Of a stretch of 64,000 nt of DNA, positions 39,376 to 49,719 are shown one piece after another (positions within the stretch are counted from its first letter, which is position 1; each line of letters begins with the position of its first letter). The stretch is taken from assembly GCA_035712345.1 (NCBI GenBank), contig DASTAY010000057.1, forward strand, positions 29,881 through 93,880, given 5' to 3'. The notes beneath the pieces are model-generated. The model was given only the letters and a program-made list of their open reading frames with translations. It made no database searches and was not told the origin of the DNA. Source of the stretch: VRUE01 sp035712345 (GTDB lineage: Bacteria > Actinomycetota > Thermoleophilia > Solirubrobacterales > 70-9). The position numbers and the translations under genes are program-made.

Positions 39376-40541
39376 CAGCCGTTCCCCCCCGCCAGCTCGA
39401 CCACTTTCTGCGCGGCGCCGAGCATCGTCGTCTCCTGGTGCAGGTTGGACAGGCCGGCATCGGCGAGGATCGCCAGGCCCTCCTCGGAGTTGGTGCCGTC
39501 GAGGCGGACGACCAGCGGCACCCCCAGGTCGAGCTGCGCCGAGGCCTCCACGATGCCCTTGGCGATCTCGTCGCAGCGGGTGATGCCGCCGAAGATGTTG
39601 AAGAGGATCGCGGTCACCTTCTCGTCGGAGGTGATCACCGTCAGCGCGTCGACGATCGCCTCGGCCTTGGAGCCGCCGCCGGCGTCGAGGAAGTTGGCCG
39701 GGGCGCCACCCGCCTGGGCGACGACGTCGAGGGTCGACATGCAGAGCCCGGCGCCGTTGGCGAGGATGCCGACGTTGCCGTCGAGCTTGACGTAGGTGAG
39801 GCCCTTCTCGCGCGCCATCGCCTCCTGCGGGTCCTCGATCGACTCGGCGTCGAGCTCGGCCAGCCCCTCGTGGCGGTAGAGCGCGTTGCCGTCGATCGTC
39901 ACCTTCGCGTCGAGGGCGACGACCTGGCCCTCCTCGGTGAGGATGAGCGGGTTGACCTCGATCAGGGTCGCGTCCTCGTCCGCCGCGGTCTCGGCCAGCT
40001 TCGCGAGGATCTCGGCGGCATCGTCGAGCGCCTCCTCGGCCAGGCCGGCGCGCTCTACGATCGGGCGCGCCTCGGCTGCGGTGAAGGGCCGCGTGGGGTC
40101 GATGTGCTCTTTGACCAGTGCGTCAGGGTCCTCCGCGGCGACGGCCTCGATGTCCATGCCGCCCTTGGCGGAGACCATCGCCAACAGCTTCTTCTCACCG
40201 CGGTCGAGGATCACCGAGGCGTAGTACTCGGCGGCGATCGCCGAGCCGCCCTCGATCCAGACACGGTCGACCCGGAAAGGCCCCTCGCCGTGCGGGCCGA
40301 CGATGTCCATGCCGAGGATCGCGTCGGCGTACTCGCGCGCCTCCCCGGCGTCCTTGGCGATCTTGATCCCACCGGCCTTGCCGCGGCCGCCGATCAGGAC
40401 CTGGGCCTTGATTGCGCAGGGATAGCCGATCCGCTCCGCTGCGGCGACAGCGTCGTCCACGCCGGCGGCGACCTCGCCACTCGGCACGGCGATGCCGTGC
40501 GTGGAGAAAAGCTGCTTGCCCTGATACTCGAGGAGGTCCAT
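39375..40541 (-). CDS. sucC: Succinate-CoA ligase, beta subunit
   Basis: 388 residues from the ATG at 40541 (MDLLEYQGKQLF, the canonical start; the frame before it is not conserved). The ATP-grasp domain is seen as KAQVLIGGRGKAGGI and DAKVTIDGNALYRH, followed by GAGLCMSTLDVV and FNIFGGITRCDEIAKG, which carry the CoA ligase core. It pairs with SucD in the tetramer. The start is 96 nt from the start of the divergent HAD gene, so the promoter should be between them. Confidence 0.95.
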   Translation of the reverse strand: MDLLEYQGKQLFSTHGIAVPSGEVAAGVDDAVAAAERIGYPCAIKAQVLIGGRGKAGGIKIAKDAGEAREYADAILGMDIVGPHGEGPFRVDRVWIEGGSAIAAEYYASVILDRGEKKLLAMVSAKGGMDIEAVAAEDPDALVKEHIDPTRPFTAAEARPIVERAGLAEEALDDAAEILAKLAETAADEDATLIEVNPLILTEEGQVVALDAKVTIDGNALYRHEGLAELDAESIEDPQEAMAREKGLTYVKLDGNVGILANGAGLCMSTLDVVAQAGGAPANFLDAGGGSKAEAIVDALTVITSDEKVTAILFNIFGGITRCDEIAKGIVEASAQLDLGVPLVVRLDGTNSEEGLAILADAGLSNLHQETTMLGAAQKVVELAGGNG

Positions 40542-40637
40542 GTCGAAGGCGCCCCTGCCAGGCGCGGCGGGCAGCCTATCCGAGATCACGAGGGCGACGC
40601 CGCGTCACGGTCCCTTCACATAAGATGCCGCGCTCCA

Positions 40638-41321
40638 ATGGCCCTTCCCGCGCTCAAATCGATCAACTGGGTGACCACCGACTGCTACGGAACCCTGATC
40701 GATTGGGAGAAGGGCATCATCGAAGCATGCAAGAAAGAGGCCGCCAAGGATGGCTTCAGCTTCGACGAGGGCCCCTTCCTCGCTCGTTTCATGGAGGTGC
40801 AGGCCGAAATCATGGCCGGCTCCTACGAACTCTACGCCGAGGTGCTGCGCCGCACGATCGTCAAGGTCGCGCGTGAGGTCGGCTGGGAGATCGAGCCCTC
40901 GCGGGCGCAGTTCCTGCCCGACAGCGTCGCCTACTGGCTGCCTTTTCGGGAGGCCAACGCGGCGATGGACCGGCTCGGAAAACGCTACGAGATCGGGATC
41001 ATCTCCAACATCGACGACAAGCTGCTCGGCATCTCCCGCCGCCACCTGCGCACCGAACTCGACCTCGTCGTCACCGCGCAGCAGGTGCGCAGCTACAAGC
41101 CCGACCCGGTCCACTTCAAAGAGTGCGCGCGCCGGATAGGCGGCAAAAAAGGCTGGGTCCACATCTGCTCGAGCTACACGACCGACGTCGCCCCGCTGCT
41201 GAAGATGAAAGTGCCGGTGATCTGGGTCAACCGCCACGGGGAGAAGCTCGAAGGCCGCAAAGCACCCAGCGCGACGGTCAAGAACTTCCGCGAAGCAGCG
41301 AAAAAGCTCGGCGCGTCCTAG
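40638..41321 (+). CDS. HAD-superfamily hydrolase, haloacid dehalogenase type
   Basis: 227 residues. HAD motif I is DCYGTLIDWEKGI (residues 15-27, nucleophile Asp15), motif II is IISNIDD (about 118), motif III is SYKPDPVHF (about 152), and the acidic motif IV is replaced by SSYTTDVAPLL. These match 2-haloacid dehalogenase-like and phosphoglycolate-phosphatase-like members. The nucleophile plus Tyr-Gly-Thr is dehalogenase-like; actual substrate is not known. The gene is divergent to sucCD. A TAAGAT lies 11 nt before the start. Confidence 0.82.
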   Translation: MALPALKSINWVTTDCYGTLIDWEKGIIEACKKEAAKDGFSFDEGPFLARFMEVQAEIMAGSYELYAEVLRRTIVKVAREVGWEIEPSRAQFLPDSVAYWLPFREANAAMDRLGKRYEIGIISNIDDKLLGISRRHLRTELDLVVTAQQVRSYKPDPVHFKECARRIGGKKGWVHICSSYTTDVAPLLKMKVPVIWVNRHGEKLEGRKAPSATVKNFREAAKKLGAS

Positions 41322-41412
41322 CCGTCTTCTAGCGTTCCGCTTTCGCAACTTCGCCAGGGGACGGCGGTTTCGACCCGTGTGGGCGGCCCCGGGGCCTGGC
41401 AGCGCTTATTCG

Positions 41413-43305
41413 ATGGACCGACTCAGCCACATCCGAACGTCTTCACGCAGCCGCCTGGCGCTGGCCGCGGCGCTGCTGGCCATCCTCTGCCTGCTTGCGC
41501 TGAGAGCCGGACACGCCGGCGCCGTGGAAAGCGAAGAACCGCCACTTGACCCCAATCCGGAACCGCCCAGCTTCGTCGTCATCCAGACCGACGACCAGAC
41601 GCTCGACGAGCTCTACGCGACCTTTCGGCCCTACCCGGGCTCGCCGGAACTGCGGGCGATGCCGAACACGCTCGACCTGATCGCGAAGAAAGGCGAGACC
41701 TTCAACCGCTACTACGTCTCCTACCCGCTCTGCTGCCCATCGCGGGTCAGCATGATGACCGGCCGCTACGCCCACAACACCGGCGTCAAAGGCAACGTGC
41801 AGCCCAATGGCGGCTACTACGGCTTCTCCTTTCGCGGCGCCCATGAACACAACATCGCCACCTGGCTGCAGGGGGCTGGCTACCGCACGATCCACATCGG
41901 CAAGTTCCTCAACGGCTACGGCGACGAACCGTATAGCAGCGGCAGCGAAGAGCCGCCGGGTTGGGATGCGTGGCACACGATCCTCAAGTCGGACACGAAC
42001 CACTACTTCTACGGCTACAGGCTCAACAACAACGGCGTGGTCAGCGAACCGTACGGCAACTCAGGCACCTGGGAACCGCGCGAATACACCGAACGCGACC
42101 CAGGGGGCTGCCCCTACGCGCCCGAAGAAGGGCGGCCCTGCCTCTACGCGACCGATGTCTTCGACTGGATGGCGCGAGAAGAAATCGAGGCCACGCCGCC
42201 GGAACAGCCGCTCTACCTGCAGCTCGACTACACGGCGCCCCATGGCGATTTCCGCAAGCCGGCCGGCCCGGAGCCGCCCCCCCGTTACTACAACTGGTTC
42301 AGGGGCGCGAAGCTGCCGCACAACCGCCTGGAAGGCTTCGACGAGGGCAACGTCAGCGACAAGCCGGCCTTCATCCGCGAAGCCGAACACCTGACGCCCG
42401 CCATCAAGCACACCTACAAGGTCTACTACGACAAGCAGCTCGAGTCGCTGCGCGGAATAGACGACGGCGTCAAGGAGATCATCGGCACCCTCGCCGAAAC
42501 CGGCCGCCTGCAGAACACCTATGTCCTCTTCATCTCCGACAACGGCTTCTTCTTCGGCGAGCACCGCCTGATCGGCGGCAAGTTCCTCGCCTACGAGCCC
42601 GCCACCCACCTGCCGTTCCTGATCCGCGGGCCGGGCATCAAACCGAACACCTCGACCGGCGAGCTGACGGCCAATATCGACATCGCTCCGACGATCCTCG
42701 ACCTTGCCGGAGTGGAACCTGACAAGAGCGTCGACGGCCGCTCCGTGGTCCCCTTCCTGCGCGACCCCGAACTGCGCACGCGTCGGCCGATCCTCTTCGA
42801 GTCCTTCGTGCAGACGAACGACGTCGAAGCCAACGGCGCGATCGCCTCGAGCGGCGAAGGGGATGGCGGAATCCCCGGCGGCGATGGCAGCACCGATCCC
42901 AAGGAGCCCGAGGCAGGGGTTTCGAGCGGCGGCGGCAACGCTCAAGCCTCGCTGCTGGCGCCGCCGCTGAACTACGAGGGAATCCGCCTAGGCCCGTACA
43001 AGTACATCGCCTGGCCGGACGGTGAGAAGGAGCTCTACAACATCAACAAGGACCCCAACGAGCTCAACAACATCGTCAAAGAGCCCAACTTCTACCCGAT
43101 CCGCAACTTCCTCCACCGGCAGTTGCGACGCTTCGAGAACTGCGTCGGCCGCGAATGTCGCGAGGCGACCCCGCAGATCCCGCTGACCCGGATCGAATTC
43201 GACCGGCTGCGGGCAAAGCGCCAGAAGGAAATCCTGGAACACGAACGGGAACGGGAAAAGGAACGGCGCGAACGGGAACGGAATCACCCGGGCAAAGGGC
43301 ACTGA
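41413..43305 (+). CDS. Secreted sulfatase
   Basis: 630 residues. N-terminal signal (RLALAAALLAILCLLALRAGHAGA), then the sulfatase alkaline-phosphatase fold. Metal ligands start in VIQTDDQT; the modified cysteine lies in CCPSRVSMMTGR (about residue 104-115), of which the second Cys fits the C-x-P-S-R formylglycine motif; HTGVKGN, a later LDYTAPHGD and SDNGFFFGEH complete the active site. The C-terminal ~50 residues are a highly charged Arg/Glu helix. It would hydrolyse sulfate esters outside the membrane. A maturase (FGE or anSME) is not in the window. An alternative start at GTG 41377 is possible. Confidence 0.9.
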   Translation: MDRLSHIRTSSRSRLALAAALLAILCLLALRAGHAGAVESEEPPLDPNPEPPSFVVIQTDDQTLDELYATFRPYPGSPELRAMPNTLDLIAKKGETFNRYYVSYPLCCPSRVSMMTGRYAHNTGVKGNVQPNGGYYGFSFRGAHEHNIATWLQGAGYRTIHIGKFLNGYGDEPYSSGSEEPPGWDAWHTILKSDTNHYFYGYRLNNNGVVSEPYGNSGTWEPREYTERDPGGCPYAPEEGRPCLYATDVFDWMAREEIEATPPEQPLYLQLDYTAPHGDFRKPAGPEPPPRYYNWFRGAKLPHNRLEGFDEGNVSDKPAFIREAEHLTPAIKHTYKVYYDKQLESLRGIDDGVKEIIGTLAETGRLQNTYVLFISDNGFFFGEHRLIGGKFLAYEPATHLPFLIRGPGIKPNTSTGELTANIDIAPTILDLAGVEPDKSVDGRSVVPFLRDPELRTRRPILFESFVQTNDVEANGAIASSGEGDGGIPGGDGSTDPKEPEAGVSSGGGNAQASLLAPPLNYEGIRLGPYKYIAWPDGEKELYNINKDPNELNNIVKEPNFYPIRNFLHRQLRRFENCVGRECREATPQIPLTRIEFDRLRAKRQKEILEHEREREKERRERERNHPGKGH

Positions 43306-43311
43306 GGCGGG

Positions 43312-43434
43312 GCGAGGGCGTGGGTGTCCCTCCTGCTTGCTGGGTTTTTCGCCGGAAGACTTTGCTGGCCGTCCGAGATGCGGTTGGGGCGAAAAACGGA
43401 CGCCGCTGCGCTGGAGGGACACCCACGCCCTCGC
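43312..43434. repeat. Nested hairpin element, family B, copy 2
   Basis: Long inverted repeat with perfect outer arms of 22 bp (43312-43333 and 43413-43434, containing GGGTGTCCCTCC and its complement) and inner arms around GGGTTTTTCGCC and GGCGAAAAAC. It is copy 1 (38379-38484) in reverse orientation, with differences mainly in the middle. It lies between the sulfatase and the convergent carboxylase gene and could terminate both. Confidence 0.85.
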
Positions 43435-43489
43435 CTGAGCAGCGCTAGCGATCCACGATTCCATTCCCGGAATCGCGCAGGCTGAGTAG

Positions 43490-45247
<1,758 letters not shown>

Positions 45248-45311
45248 GGCGGCGCAGTCTATTCAGACGGCGGACGGAGGGCGCGGTCAGCCGTCTGCTC
45301 GAACCGCAGCC

Positions 45312-45701
45312 TCAGCCCTGGTCGAAAAGGGCGCACGCCGCGAGCGTCTCGCAGCGGCATTCGCCGGCCGCGACGAGCCAGCCGCGGGTCGCCTGCGCCC
45401 GCTCGATCGTCGCCTCGACCTCCGGCAGCTTGCGCGTCGCCAGCCGCCTCAGCTGCTCGTGGGCCGGCGCGCCCCCGTCGACCTCGCTCAGCAAGGCACC
45501 GATCTCCGCGAGCGAGAGGCCCGCCCGCTTGGCCGTCGAGATAATCCCGAGTCGTCCGATCACCCCGTGCTCGTATCGCCGTCGGCCCGCGACGCGTTCG
45601 GGCTGCGGCAGGAGCCCCCGGCGCTCGTAGAACCGGATCGCGGACACGCTGACGCCTGCCTTGCGGCCAACCTCACCGATGCTCAGTGTCGCTTCCGCCA
45701 T
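45312..45701 (-). CDS. MerR-family metalloregulator
   Basis: 129 residues. N-terminal MerR winged helix (LSIGEVGRKAGVSVSAIRFYERRGLLP, 6-32, and GRRRYEHGVIGRLGII), a coiled-coil dimerisation helix, and a C-terminal cysteine cluster ECRCETLAACALF (near 113) that can bind a metal. It is divergent from the gene at 45768 and between them lies a MerR-type promoter. Hg, Cu, Zn or another thiophilic metal could be the signal; SoxR-like Fe-S binding is less likely because the cysteine spacing differs. Confidence 0.85.
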   Translation of the reverse strand: MAEATLSIGEVGRKAGVSVSAIRFYERRGLLPQPERVAGRRRYEHGVIGRLGIISTAKRAGLSLAEIGALLSEVDGGAPAHEQLRRLATRKLPEVEATIERAQATRGWLVAAGECRCETLAACALFDQG

Positions 45702-45708
45702 GAACCCC

Positions 45709-45739
45709 TTGACCTGAACCCAGGTTGAGGCTCAACACT
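45709..45739 (+). promoter_or_regulatory. MerR-type promoter with 19-nt spacer and dyad
   Basis: TTGACC (45709-45714), a 19-nt spacer and AACACT (45734-45739). The spacer begins with the dyad ACCTG-AACC-CAGGT (45712-45725). A long 19-nt spacer with a dyad between -35 and -10 is characteristic of MerR-activated promoters, which need DNA untwisting. It serves the gene at 45768, whose GGAGG lies 7 nt before the ATG. Confidence 0.7.
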
Positions 45740-45767
45740 AGCGCCACACACGATCTGGAGGCCCAAG

Positions 45768-46328
45768 ATGAGCGAAATCGCCCCCCACTACAGCAGCGCC
45801 CCCATCGCCTGCAACCTCTCCGCCGGCGACCTGCAAGAACGACTCGCGACCGTCGCGGACGTCGGCGCCAGGTTCCTGCTCGCGCGTGAGCAGGAGAATG
45901 GCCGCCACCTACTGCGCTTCCGCGCCGACCCCGAGGCGCGCCGCCGGCTCGAGGAGATCGTCGCCGCCGAGTCCGAGTGCTGCTCGTTCCTCGATCTGTC
46001 CCTGGGGGAGGACAAGGGCGAGATCCTCCTCTCGATCGCCTCTCCCGCAGAGGGTCAGGCGATCGCGGACGGGCTCGCGGACAGCTTCGTCGCCCCGAGC
46101 CCAGTGGACAGATCGACTTCGAGACGTAAACGCCTCGGGGTGCTTGCCGGCGCGGGAGGCCTCGCCCTTGCCGCCTGCTGCCTCGTGATGCCGATCGTGT
46201 TCGGGGTGGCCTTGGGCGCAGGGCTGGGCGGAGGCATCGACGCCATCGCCGTCGCGCTCATCGTCACGGGCGTCGCAATCCTGGTTCACCGCCGGCGCCG
46301 TACTGGAAGCGGGGCGCCGTGCTGCTGA
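45768..46328 (+). CDS. Membrane protein with vicinal cysteines, probable metal-response protein
   Basis: 186 residues. A soluble N-terminal domain (about 10-110) contains IACNLSAG, where a Cys is near a start strand, and ESECCSFLDLSL with a CC pair. The C-terminal part has hydrophobic helices with AACCLVMPIVFGVAL and AVALIVTGVAILV, and the protein ends GAPCC. The repeated CC pairs and MerR control suggest binding or transport of a thiophilic metal ion, as with MerT-like proteins, though it is not MerT by sequence. Its end overlaps a decayed ynfA gene by 10 nt. Confidence 0.75.
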   Translation: MSEIAPHYSSAPIACNLSAGDLQERLATVADVGARFLLAREQENGRHLLRFRADPEARRRLEEIVAAESECCSFLDLSLGEDKGEILLSIASPAEGQAIADGLADSFVAPSPVDRSTSRRKRLGVLAGAGGLALAACCLVMPIVFGVALGAGLGGGIDAIAVALIVTGVAILVHRRRRTGSGAPCC

Positions 46329-46523
46329 CGGGGAGCAGCGCGAAAGCGGCATCGGTCGGGCTGGCGGCGGTCGCTGCGCTGGCCGAGATCGCATGGCCTG
46401 TTCATTGCCGGCTCGATTGCCTGGGCGGTGGTGGTGGATGGATTTCAGCCCGACCGCTTCGATCTGGCCGGAGCGGCGACCTGCCTCGCAGGCGCCGCGA
46501 CGATCATGTACGCGCCCCGCTAA
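46319..46523 (+). pseudogene. YnfA/UPF0060 family gene with internal deletion
   Basis: Two ends of a YnfA-type small membrane protein can be read. From GTG 46319 comes SVGLAAVAALAEI, the normal first helix ending. Directly after it, in another frame, comes GLFIAGSIAWAVVVDGFQPD followed by RFDLAGAATCLAGAATIMYAPR and stop, the family's last part. About half of the ~108 residues between are missing, and the join changes frame, so no functional protein is made. It is the third gene of the MerR-linked unit and is a relic. Confidence 0.75.
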
Positions 46524-46562
46524 GGGCAGCCGGCCGAGCAAACCGACTAGGCTGCCGCGCCG

Positions 46563-47372
46563 ATGCTGATCGAGCTGCAGAGCCACTCGACCGTCTCGGA
46601 CGGGCAGCTCCCCCCCGCGCAGGTGGTCGAAGAGGCGGCGAAGGCGGGCGTCACCACGCTGGCCCTGAGCGACCACGACGCGATCGCCGGCGTGCCCGAG
46701 GCAGCCGCGGCGGCGGAGAGGTTGGGGGTCGAGCTGGTGCCCGCGATCGAGATGTCGTGTGTGCACGAGTACGCCGAAGACCTGCACGTCTGCGGCTACT
46801 GGGTGGACCTCGGGACGATCGCCCCCGCCTGCGAGCGGGCGCAACACGAGCGGGTCTCGCGCGCCGGCGAGATCGTCGAGAAGCTGCGCGGCGAGGGCTT
46901 CGACCTGCACCTGGAGGACGCCGTCAGCGAGGCGGGCGACGCGCTCTCGATCGGGCGGCCGCACATCGCCCGGGCCGCGGGGGCGACCGGCGACCTGGGC
47001 CCCTTCTTCGAGGAGTACCTGGTTCCCGGCGCGAAGGCGTTCGTGCCGCGGCGCTGGCCGACCGCCGAGCAGGCGGTCGCGGTGATCAGGGAGGCGGGCG
47101 GAGTCCCCGTCGTCGCCCACCCCTACTGGGACATCTCCGAGCCGAGCGAGGTCGACGAGCTGATCCGGGCGCTCGACGTGGACGGCGTCGAGACCTTCTA
47201 CCCCGCCCACGACAGGGAGCAGACGGCGCACCTGCTCGAGCTCTGCGACGAGCTCGGCTTGATCCCCACCGGCTCCTCGGACTATCACGGCCCCACCCAC
47301 AAGACCTTCGCCCGCTTCGGCGCCTATGAGACCTTCGGCCTCGGCCAGCCGCGGATCCCGCCGCGGCCGTAG
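46563..47372 (+). CDS. PHP-domain phosphoesterase
   Basis: 269 residues. Metal-binding motifs of the PHP fold: ELQSHSTVSDG (residues 4-14), LSDHDAIAGV (about 35), VPAIEMSCVHEY, VVAHPYWD (about 180) and SSDYHGPTHK near the end. Such proteins act as 3',5'-nucleoside bisphosphate phosphatases or 5'-3' exoribonuclease-like enzymes (RNase AM group). The gene starts 39 nt after the ynfA relic; TAGGCT precedes the ATG by 9 nt, so it has its own promoter. Its end is 10 nt from a convergent gene. Confidence 0.88.
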   Translation: MLIELQSHSTVSDGQLPPAQVVEEAAKAGVTTLALSDHDAIAGVPEAAAAAERLGVELVPAIEMSCVHEYAEDLHVCGYWVDLGTIAPACERAQHERVSRAGEIVEKLRGEGFDLHLEDAVSEAGDALSIGRPHIARAAGATGDLGPFFEEYLVPGAKAFVPRRWPTAEQAVAVIREAGGVPVVAHPYWDISEPSEVDELIRALDVDGVETFYPAHDREQTAHLLELCDELGLIPTGSSDYHGPTHKTFARFGAYETFGLGQPRIPPRP

Positions 47373-47382
47373 CCACCTCCGA

Positions 47383-47814
47383 TCAACGCCGCTTTCGCCG
47401 CAGGACCACCACCCGTTCGATCGCCTCCGGTTCGCCGGCGTCGGGCTGGTAGCCGACCTGCACCCGGATGCGCCCCTTGCCGTGCCGCCTGAGGAAATGC
47501 ATCAGCCGCACCTTCGGCTTGACCGGCAGGCGGACTATCCCCGCCGCCCGGGCACCCCGGACGAGCCGCCGCACCCCTCGGCCGTGCAGGATCAGGCGGC
47601 CCGCTCCGGGCGTACGCACGAATACGATGGCCCTCCCGCTGCGCCGATCGAGCGTCAGCCCGCTGAAGCGGATCCTCCCCGGCCCCGTCGTCGGCGCGTA
47701 GACCGGCGCTTCTTCGTAGACCGGCCCTTCCGCCGCACCGGCGGCCCCGGACGACGTCATCGCCAGCGCCGCTGAGACCAGCACGAATCCGATGCCCCAC
47801 CTCACGACCCGCAC
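47383..47814 (-). CDS. Secreted protein, hypothetical
   Basis: 143 residues from the GTG at 47814 (frame open to 47871). A signal peptide (WGIGFVLVSAALAMTSSGAAGA) is followed by a beta-rich domain with RIRFSGLTLDRRSGRAIVFVRTPGAG, LHGRGVRRLVRGA, AGIVRLPVKPK and HGKGRIRVQVGYQPD, which looks like a bacterial Ig-like or PKD-like fold rich in basic residues, common in surface proteins of this group. No known function. It is convergent with the PHP gene. Confidence 0.65.
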   Translation of the reverse strand: MRVVRWGIGFVLVSAALAMTSSGAAGAAEGPVYEEAPVYAPTTGPGRIRFSGLTLDRRSGRAIVFVRTPGAGRLILHGRGVRRLVRGARAAGIVRLPVKPKVRLMHFLRRHGKGRIRVQVGYQPDAGEPEAIERVVVLRRKRR

Positions 47815-47919
47815 CTTAGGGAATCGAGCGCCTCCGTCAAGAGCGGGCGCCCTCCAGCGCAGCGGCGTCACAGCTTCGCGGGCAATTCCAGTCTCGCCGG
47901 TCCGGCCATGACGGCACCT

Positions 47920-48012
47920 GCCGGCGGGTGGCGCGGATTTGGGGGACCACCCCGAGGACGCTTTAGCGACCGCAGGGGTGGTGGTTCCAAATCCGTGACA
48001 GGACCCGCCGGC
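47920..48012. repeat. Nested hairpin element, family C, copy 1
   Basis: Outer arms GCCGGCGGGT and ACCCGCCGGC; inner arms CGGATTTGG (47934-47942) and CCAAATCCG (47987-47995), plus GGGGACCACCCC against GGGGTGGTGGTTCC. The left and right borders (CGGGTGGCG and GACAGGACCCG) recur at 58683-58776 with a different inner hairpin. It lies between a secreted-protein gene and cysC. Confidence 0.8.
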
Positions 48013-48022
48013 CTGGCGACGC

Positions 48023-48577
48023 CTAAGCCGTGACCGGCGAGGCCGGGATCAGGTCCCGCGACTCGAGGTACTCGAGCAGCTTCTGCGCCGACTCCTCGGG
48101 CGTCTCGCTTTCGGTGTCGGCCACGAAATCCGGGTTCTCGGGAATCTCGTAGGGGTCCGACACGCCGGTGAATTCCTTGATCTCCCCGGCGAACGCCTTC
48201 GCGTAGAGGCCCTTGACGTCGCGCTCGGCGCAGGTGTCGACCGAAGCCTTGACGTAGACCTCGACGAAGCGCTCGCCCATCAGATCGCGCGCCTCGCCGC
48301 GGATCTCCGCGTAGGGGGAGATCGCCGCGGTGATCACCGGCACGCCGTTGCGGCTGAGCAGGTCGGCGACGAAGGCGATGCGGCGGATGTTCGTGTCCCG
48401 GTCCTCTTTGGAGAAGCCGAGGCCCTTGGAGAGGTTTTCGCGCACGACGTCGCCGTCGAGGATCTCCAGCTTCGAGCCGCGCTCGCGCAGGTGGCCCTCC
48501 AGCAGCCTGGAGATGGTCGTCTTGCCGGCACCCGAGAGCCCGGTGAACCAGAGGGTGAAGCCCTTCTCGTCAGCCAT
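48023..48577 (-). CDS. cysC: Adenylyl-sulfate kinase
   Basis: 184 residues from ATG 48577. APS kinase makes PAPS from APS and ATP. The P-loop GLSGAGKTT (about 13-21), LDGDVVRENLSKGLGFSKEDRDTNIRR and ISPYAEIRGEARD define the family; the DGD motif and the Arg-rich stretch bind APS. Length is standard (about 180). It is 7 nt after sat on the same strand, so the two form an ATP sulfurylase-APS kinase unit. Since the neighbouring CysH looks like an APS reductase, PAPS from this enzyme may serve sulfotransferases rather than sulfate reduction. Confidence 0.92.
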   Translation of the reverse strand: MADEKGFTLWFTGLSGAGKTTISRLLEGHLRERGSKLEILDGDVVRENLSKGLGFSKEDRDTNIRRIAFVADLLSRNGVPVITAAISPYAEIRGEARDLMGERFVEVYVKASVDTCAERDVKGLYAKAFAGEIKEFTGVSDPYEIPENPDFVADTESETPEESAQKLLEYLESRDLIPASPVTA

Positions 48578-48584
48578 CGTTACG

Positions 48585-49661
48585 TCAGTCCTCCTTGTAA
48601 GCGTCGATGAGTATGTCGGCGACCTCGTTGCGCGAGAACTCCTGCGGCGGCCTTTCGCCGTTGCCGAGCATCTCGCGCACTTTGGTGCCGCTGAGGAACA
48701 CGTGCGCGTCGGAGTCGTGCGGGCAGGTCTTGCCCGAGGCCATCCCCTCGCACTCGTTGCACCAGAAGCTGTGCTCGAAGAACAGCGGTTCGATGCCCAG
48801 CTCGGCGATGTCGATGTCGCCGAAGATCTTCTGCGAGTCGTAGGTGCCGTAGTAGTCGCCGACCCCCGCATGGTCGCGGCCGACGATGAAGTGGGTGGCG
48901 CCGTAGTTGCGGCGCACGATCGCGTGCAGGACCGCCTCGCGCGGGCCGGCGTAGTGCATCTTCGCCGGCTTCACGCCGAGCATCACCCGGTCGTTCGGGT
49001 AGTAGTTCTCCATCAGCACCTCGTAGCAGCGCATGCGCACGTCGGCGGGGATGTCGCCGGCCTTGGTCTTGCCGATCAGCGGCTGGATGAAGAGCCCGTC
49101 GCAGGTCTCGAGCGCCGCCTTGGTCAGGTACTCGTGGGCGCGGTGGATCGGGTTGCGGGTCTGGAAGGCGACGATCCGCTTCCAGCCGCGCTGCTCGAAC
49201 TCGGCCTTGGTCTCCGCAGCCGTCTTGTAGCGACGCATGAAGGCGTCCTCGTGATCGGGCAGCGCGTCGACCTCGATCGGGCCGGCGATGCAGCGGTTGC
49301 CCTCCTCGTAGATCGCGGCGACGCCCGGGTGGGCCTCGTCGGTGGTGCCGTAGACCCGCTCTGCCTCGCTCTTCGCGTCGCGCTCCCAGATCTCCTCGAC
49401 CCTGATCCGCCCCAGCGGCTTGCCTTCGTCGCTGGACAGCGCGATCGTGTCGCCGACCTCGCACTCGAGGTCGGTCGCCAGGGTGATCGGGATCGGCCAG
49501 TAATCGCCGGCGGCGGTGCGCATCTCGGCGCAGACCCGCTCCCAGTCGGCGGAGCCCTGGAAGCCGGTCAGCGGCGCGAAGCCGCCGTTGCCGATCATCT
49601 CGAAGTCCGCGGTGTGGCGCTCGTCAAGGGTCAGGGACAGCTCGGTAATCGTCTCGCTCAT
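48585..49661 (-). CDS. sat: Sulfate adenylyltransferase, dissimilatory-type/archaeal-like single-chain form
   Basis: 358 residues, somewhat shorter than the usual ~380-570 of the single-chain family. It makes APS from sulfate and ATP. Key motifs are AFQTRNPIHRAHEYL (about 165-180, QxRNP-HxxH), VGRDHAGVGDYYG (about 262) and a HDSDAHVFLSGTKVREML block near the C terminus. WCNECEGM and KTCPH provide cysteines that are often found in bacterial Sat proteins with a structural zinc. The start ATG is supported by GAGGAG 5 nt upstream. It is the third gene of the sir-cysH-sat-cysC series. Confidence 0.92.
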   Translation of the reverse strand: MSETITELSLTLDERHTADFEMIGNGGFAPLTGFQGSADWERVCAEMRTAAGDYWPIPITLATDLECEVGDTIALSSDEGKPLGRIRVEEIWERDAKSEAERVYGTTDEAHPGVAAIYEEGNRCIAGPIEVDALPDHEDAFMRRYKTAAETKAEFEQRGWKRIVAFQTRNPIHRAHEYLTKAALETCDGLFIQPLIGKTKAGDIPADVRMRCYEVLMENYYPNDRVMLGVKPAKMHYAGPREAVLHAIVRRNYGATHFIVGRDHAGVGDYYGTYDSQKIFGDIDIAELGIEPLFFEHSFWCNECEGMASGKTCPHDSDAHVFLSGTKVREMLGNGERPPQEFSRNEVADILIDAYKED

Positions 49662-49719
49662 ATCTCCTCAGCAACGTTCGGGGGAATGAAGGTCTTTCGG
49701 GGGGCGGACGTAAAGGCCG

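Noticed and set aside
46319..47329. Plus-strand frame of 336 codons over ynfA and the PHP gene
   Set aside because: Arg/Gly-rich out-of-frame reading of the PHP gene; only the first codons (ynfA start) are meaningful.
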